A stretch of 8,466 nucleotides of DNA from Bacillota bacterium (GTDB lineage Bacteria > Bacillota_I > Bacilli_A > RFN20 > CAG-826): positions 1 to 8,466 of the forward strand of contig DNPJ01000087.1 of assembly GCA_003501485.1 (NCBI GenBank), in the 5' to 3' direction. Positions within the stretch are counted from its first letter, which is position 1. Each line of letters opens with the position of its first letter. The notes beneath the pieces are model-generated. The model had not been told where the DNA came from and did no database searches. It worked only from the letters and a program-made list of their open reading frames with translations. Below are positions 6,569 through 8,466 of this stretch, piece by piece. Made by a program: the position numbers and the translations under genes.

Positions 6569-8466
6569 TTATTGCTCTTTTCGTTTTCTAATGAAGAAAT
6601 AACCACCAATAGTTGAAACAGAAACTAAGGATACGATAACAATTAATGGTATTATGTTTTCATTTGCTGAATTAATTATGTTAATTGGATTACTTTTGCT
6701 AATGTTTCTATCTAAATAATTGACATATGTATCGCCGTATTTAGAGATAATATAATCGTAGTACCATATTGATTTTTCTAAAAGATTACCATCCCTGTTT
6801 CCTGCGAGGTTAATTAAATAATTTAATGTTGTTTGATCTAATTCAGTGACTAGATCAAAAGGAGTCTCCCAATTTGATACATTTGGTGCTGCTACACCTG
6901 TTACATCGCAATTAGTAATAACATTGTCATTGAATGATCTTGCCCAATCCATTGCACTAACCATAGAAGCATTAACACTTGAATCAAAGGTACTTTTTGT
7001 CATATAGAATATTTCAATTTGTAACATATTTGTGTTGTTATAAACAGTAAATCTTGGTGACTGACTATTGTAGTATAAGCTATACGTTGAAGCAGTGTTT
7101 GATTTAACGGTTGCATAATTATCTGATGAGATGTTAATGCTCCATGTTCCCTCTGTATATTCAAGACCGCCTCCTGACTTAGCATTAATATATGTTCCGT
7201 TTGAATCGGCTATTGTCCATTGACCAGATTGGCCTCCTAATGTGAAAACTTCTACATATTCTTCCCCATACATAACATTATCAATTGTTAAAAAAGTGGT
7301 ATCACTTTGCAAATAATTTGTTGAAACGCTTGTTATGTGTTTTGATGTTGAGTCGCTTAAGGATGAACTTAATGCGCCTTTATCTCTTCTAGCGAAAACT
7401 ATCTTATCTCCAGCATTCAACAAAGAAGCATCAGTTAATAAAGCAAATCCTTTTGGAGATTCTTCAACACTAACATTAAATGTACATGATTTTTCACCAT
7501 ATGTAGCGGTAATTTCCAAATTTTCGGTTGGTTCGCTTGGCATTGTTGCAGGCGAGAAAGCAATATCATTTGTATTTACAACTGTATCGCCTGTATTTGA
7601 CATTTTTGCAGTAAATGTTAAACCTGTTAAATCTAAATTTGTAGAGGTGTATTGAATAGATGGCGTTCCTGTTACGCTTAATGATTCAACAACATTTGGT
7701 GTGACTATGATAGTAAAGTCTTTATAAACATTTGAATTTACTGTAGATGTAGCACGAATAATGGCAGTACCTGCAGCATTAATATTATATCGAGTATTTG
7801 CTAAACTAATGAAATTCTCACCAGATACAATTGACCAATTGACATCTTGATTTGATCCTTCTGGTAATATCTTAACCTTTGGAAGAGATTGGAATTTTAC
7901 TGAACCATAACCAAGTGATATTTCGTATGTTTCAGTATCAGAAATATAAAGTTTAATTTCTTCAGGAAGAACAGTAACAGAGTACTTGCATGTATTAGAT
8001 GCATCCAATGTGTTTGTTCCATCACTAGCAGATAATGATATTGTTGTTTCTCCATATGATAATGGTGTAATTGTAGCGGTTTCTCCACCTTCAATAGTTG
8101 CAACTGTTTCATTACTACTTGTCCAATTGAATGTTGTAGGGGTCCAGTTTTCATAAACCGCTTTTATTTCAGTTGCACCTTGCCCAACGATTCCTGATAG
8201 TGATTCCTCTGAAATATTTAATGTTTTTTCGTTTACTGCTTGAACATAAAGTTGAACTGCTTGTTGTCCACCTGAATAACAAGAAAATATATTACTACCA
8301 CTATTGTACTGCAATTGATTTCTCGTATTTTTACCTTTTGCTTTTATAGTTATACCAGAAACAGTATATGTAATATCAAATTTTGCATTATCATCGATTG
8401 TACTTTGTGCTTTTAATTGATTGCTACTTGAACTCGCTGCATATATATATAGATTATTTTCATCTT
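6569..8466 (-). CDS. Membrane-anchored surface protein with bacterial Ig-like domains (5' partial)
   Basis: The frame is open to the window edge (first full codon at 8464), so the start and any signal peptide lie outside; an in-frame TTG at 8314 is internal. Of 631 visible residues, 1-75 are the end of a beta-rich domain (NLYIYAASSSSNQLKAQS, NTRNQLQYNSGSNIFSCYSG). Residues 78-166 and 168-256 look like Big_2-type Ig folds, and 259-335 like another Ig-like fold. Residues 338-488 hold a full second copy of the beta domain (ALLTDASLLNAGDKIVFA, TYINAKSGG, LYYNSQSPRF). About 498-588 is a helical module with W507, C519, W532 and YYDYIISKYGDTYVNYLDR (568-586). The end is a hydrophobic helix (604-624) with a short RKRKEQ tail and no LPXTG. 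It is likely exported with the C-terminus in the membrane, serving adhesion, glycan binding or an enzyme whose catalytic part is upstream. Confidence 0.85.
   Translation of the reverse strand, partial: DENNLYIYAASSSSNQLKAQSTIDDNAKFDITYTVSGITIKAKGKNTRNQLQYNSGSNIFSCYSGGQQAVQLYVQAVNEKTLNISEESLSGIVGQGATEIKAVYENWTPTTFNWTSSNETVATIEGGETATITPLSYGETTISLSASDGTNTLDASNTCKYSVTVLPEEIKLYISDTETYEISLGYGSVKFQSLPKVKILPEGSNQDVNWSIVSGENFISLANTRYNINAAGTAIIRATSTVNSNVYKDFTIIVTPNVVESLSVTGTPSIQYTSTNLDLTGLTFTAKMSNTGDTVVNTNDIAFSPATMPSEPTENLEITATYGEKSCTFNVSVEESPKGFALLTDASLLNAGDKIVFARRDKGALSSSLSDSTSKHITSVSTNYLQSDTTFLTIDNVMYGEEYVEVFTLGGQSGQWTIADSNGTYINAKSGGGLEYTEGTWSINISSDNYATVKSNTASTYSLYYNSQSPRFTVYNNTNMLQIEIFYMTKSTFDSSVNASMVSAMDWARSFNDNVITNCDVTGVAAPNVSNWETPFDLVTELDQTTLNYLINLAGNRDGNLLEKSIWYYDYIISKYGDTYVNYLDRNISKSNPINIINSANENIIPLIVIVSLVSVSTIGGYFFIRKRKEQ

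Noticed and set aside
6569..6700. Sortase LPXTG anchor at the surface-protein C-terminus
   Set aside because: No LPXTG or close variant precedes the hydrophobic helix; only the helix and the positively charged tail are present.

Overview
The window is low-GC DNA (about 30% GC by eye) with strong AGGA/GGAG-type ribosome binding sites. All genes read through under the standard code: tryptophan is TGG in every recognisable protein, and the stops seen are TAA or TAG. Together with the protein families present, this suggests a Gram-positive Bacillota or a relative near the Mollicutes boundary (for example an uncultured gut Bacilli, Erysipelotrichia or Acholeplasma-like lineage). It does not look like a UGA=Trp mycoplasma. 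This placement is inference; there is no rRNA or other marker.

Layout. Positions 1-529 are mostly non-coding and hold weak signs of decayed coding sequence. At 530-2647 (+) lies a 705-residue AIPR-family protein (abortive-infection phage-resistance family), whose last ~70 residues look like an HRDC nucleic-acid-binding domain; a rho-independent terminator follows. From 2749 to 3069 there is a scar: 2.6 copies of a 33-bp direct repeat next to the 3' end of a broken DUF4143-type ATPase gene. On the minus strand, 4097-3066 encodes a single-domain mannose-1-phosphate guanylyltransferase (ManC). Behind its promoter is a frameshifted DDE transposase remnant (about 4186-4518). An intact AAA_14/DUF4143 ATPase (5736-4543), a small serine recombinase (6479-5868) and the C-terminal part of a large membrane-anchored surface protein (8466-6569, 5' end outside the window) complete the region. 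The surface gene ends at a clear terminator.

Interpretation. This looks like an accessory, turnover-prone region: a candidate anti-phage gene as its own transcription unit, two decayed genes with insertion-sequence-like traces, a mobile-type recombinase, and a fast-evolving kind of surface protein. The genes do not form one obvious operon. ManC is probably a housekeeping or envelope-sugar gene that happens to sit here. The most interesting items are the AIPR-HRDC architecture with an apparently degraded nuclease-like motif, the repeat and gene-fragment scar, and the recombinase next to a modular surface protein.
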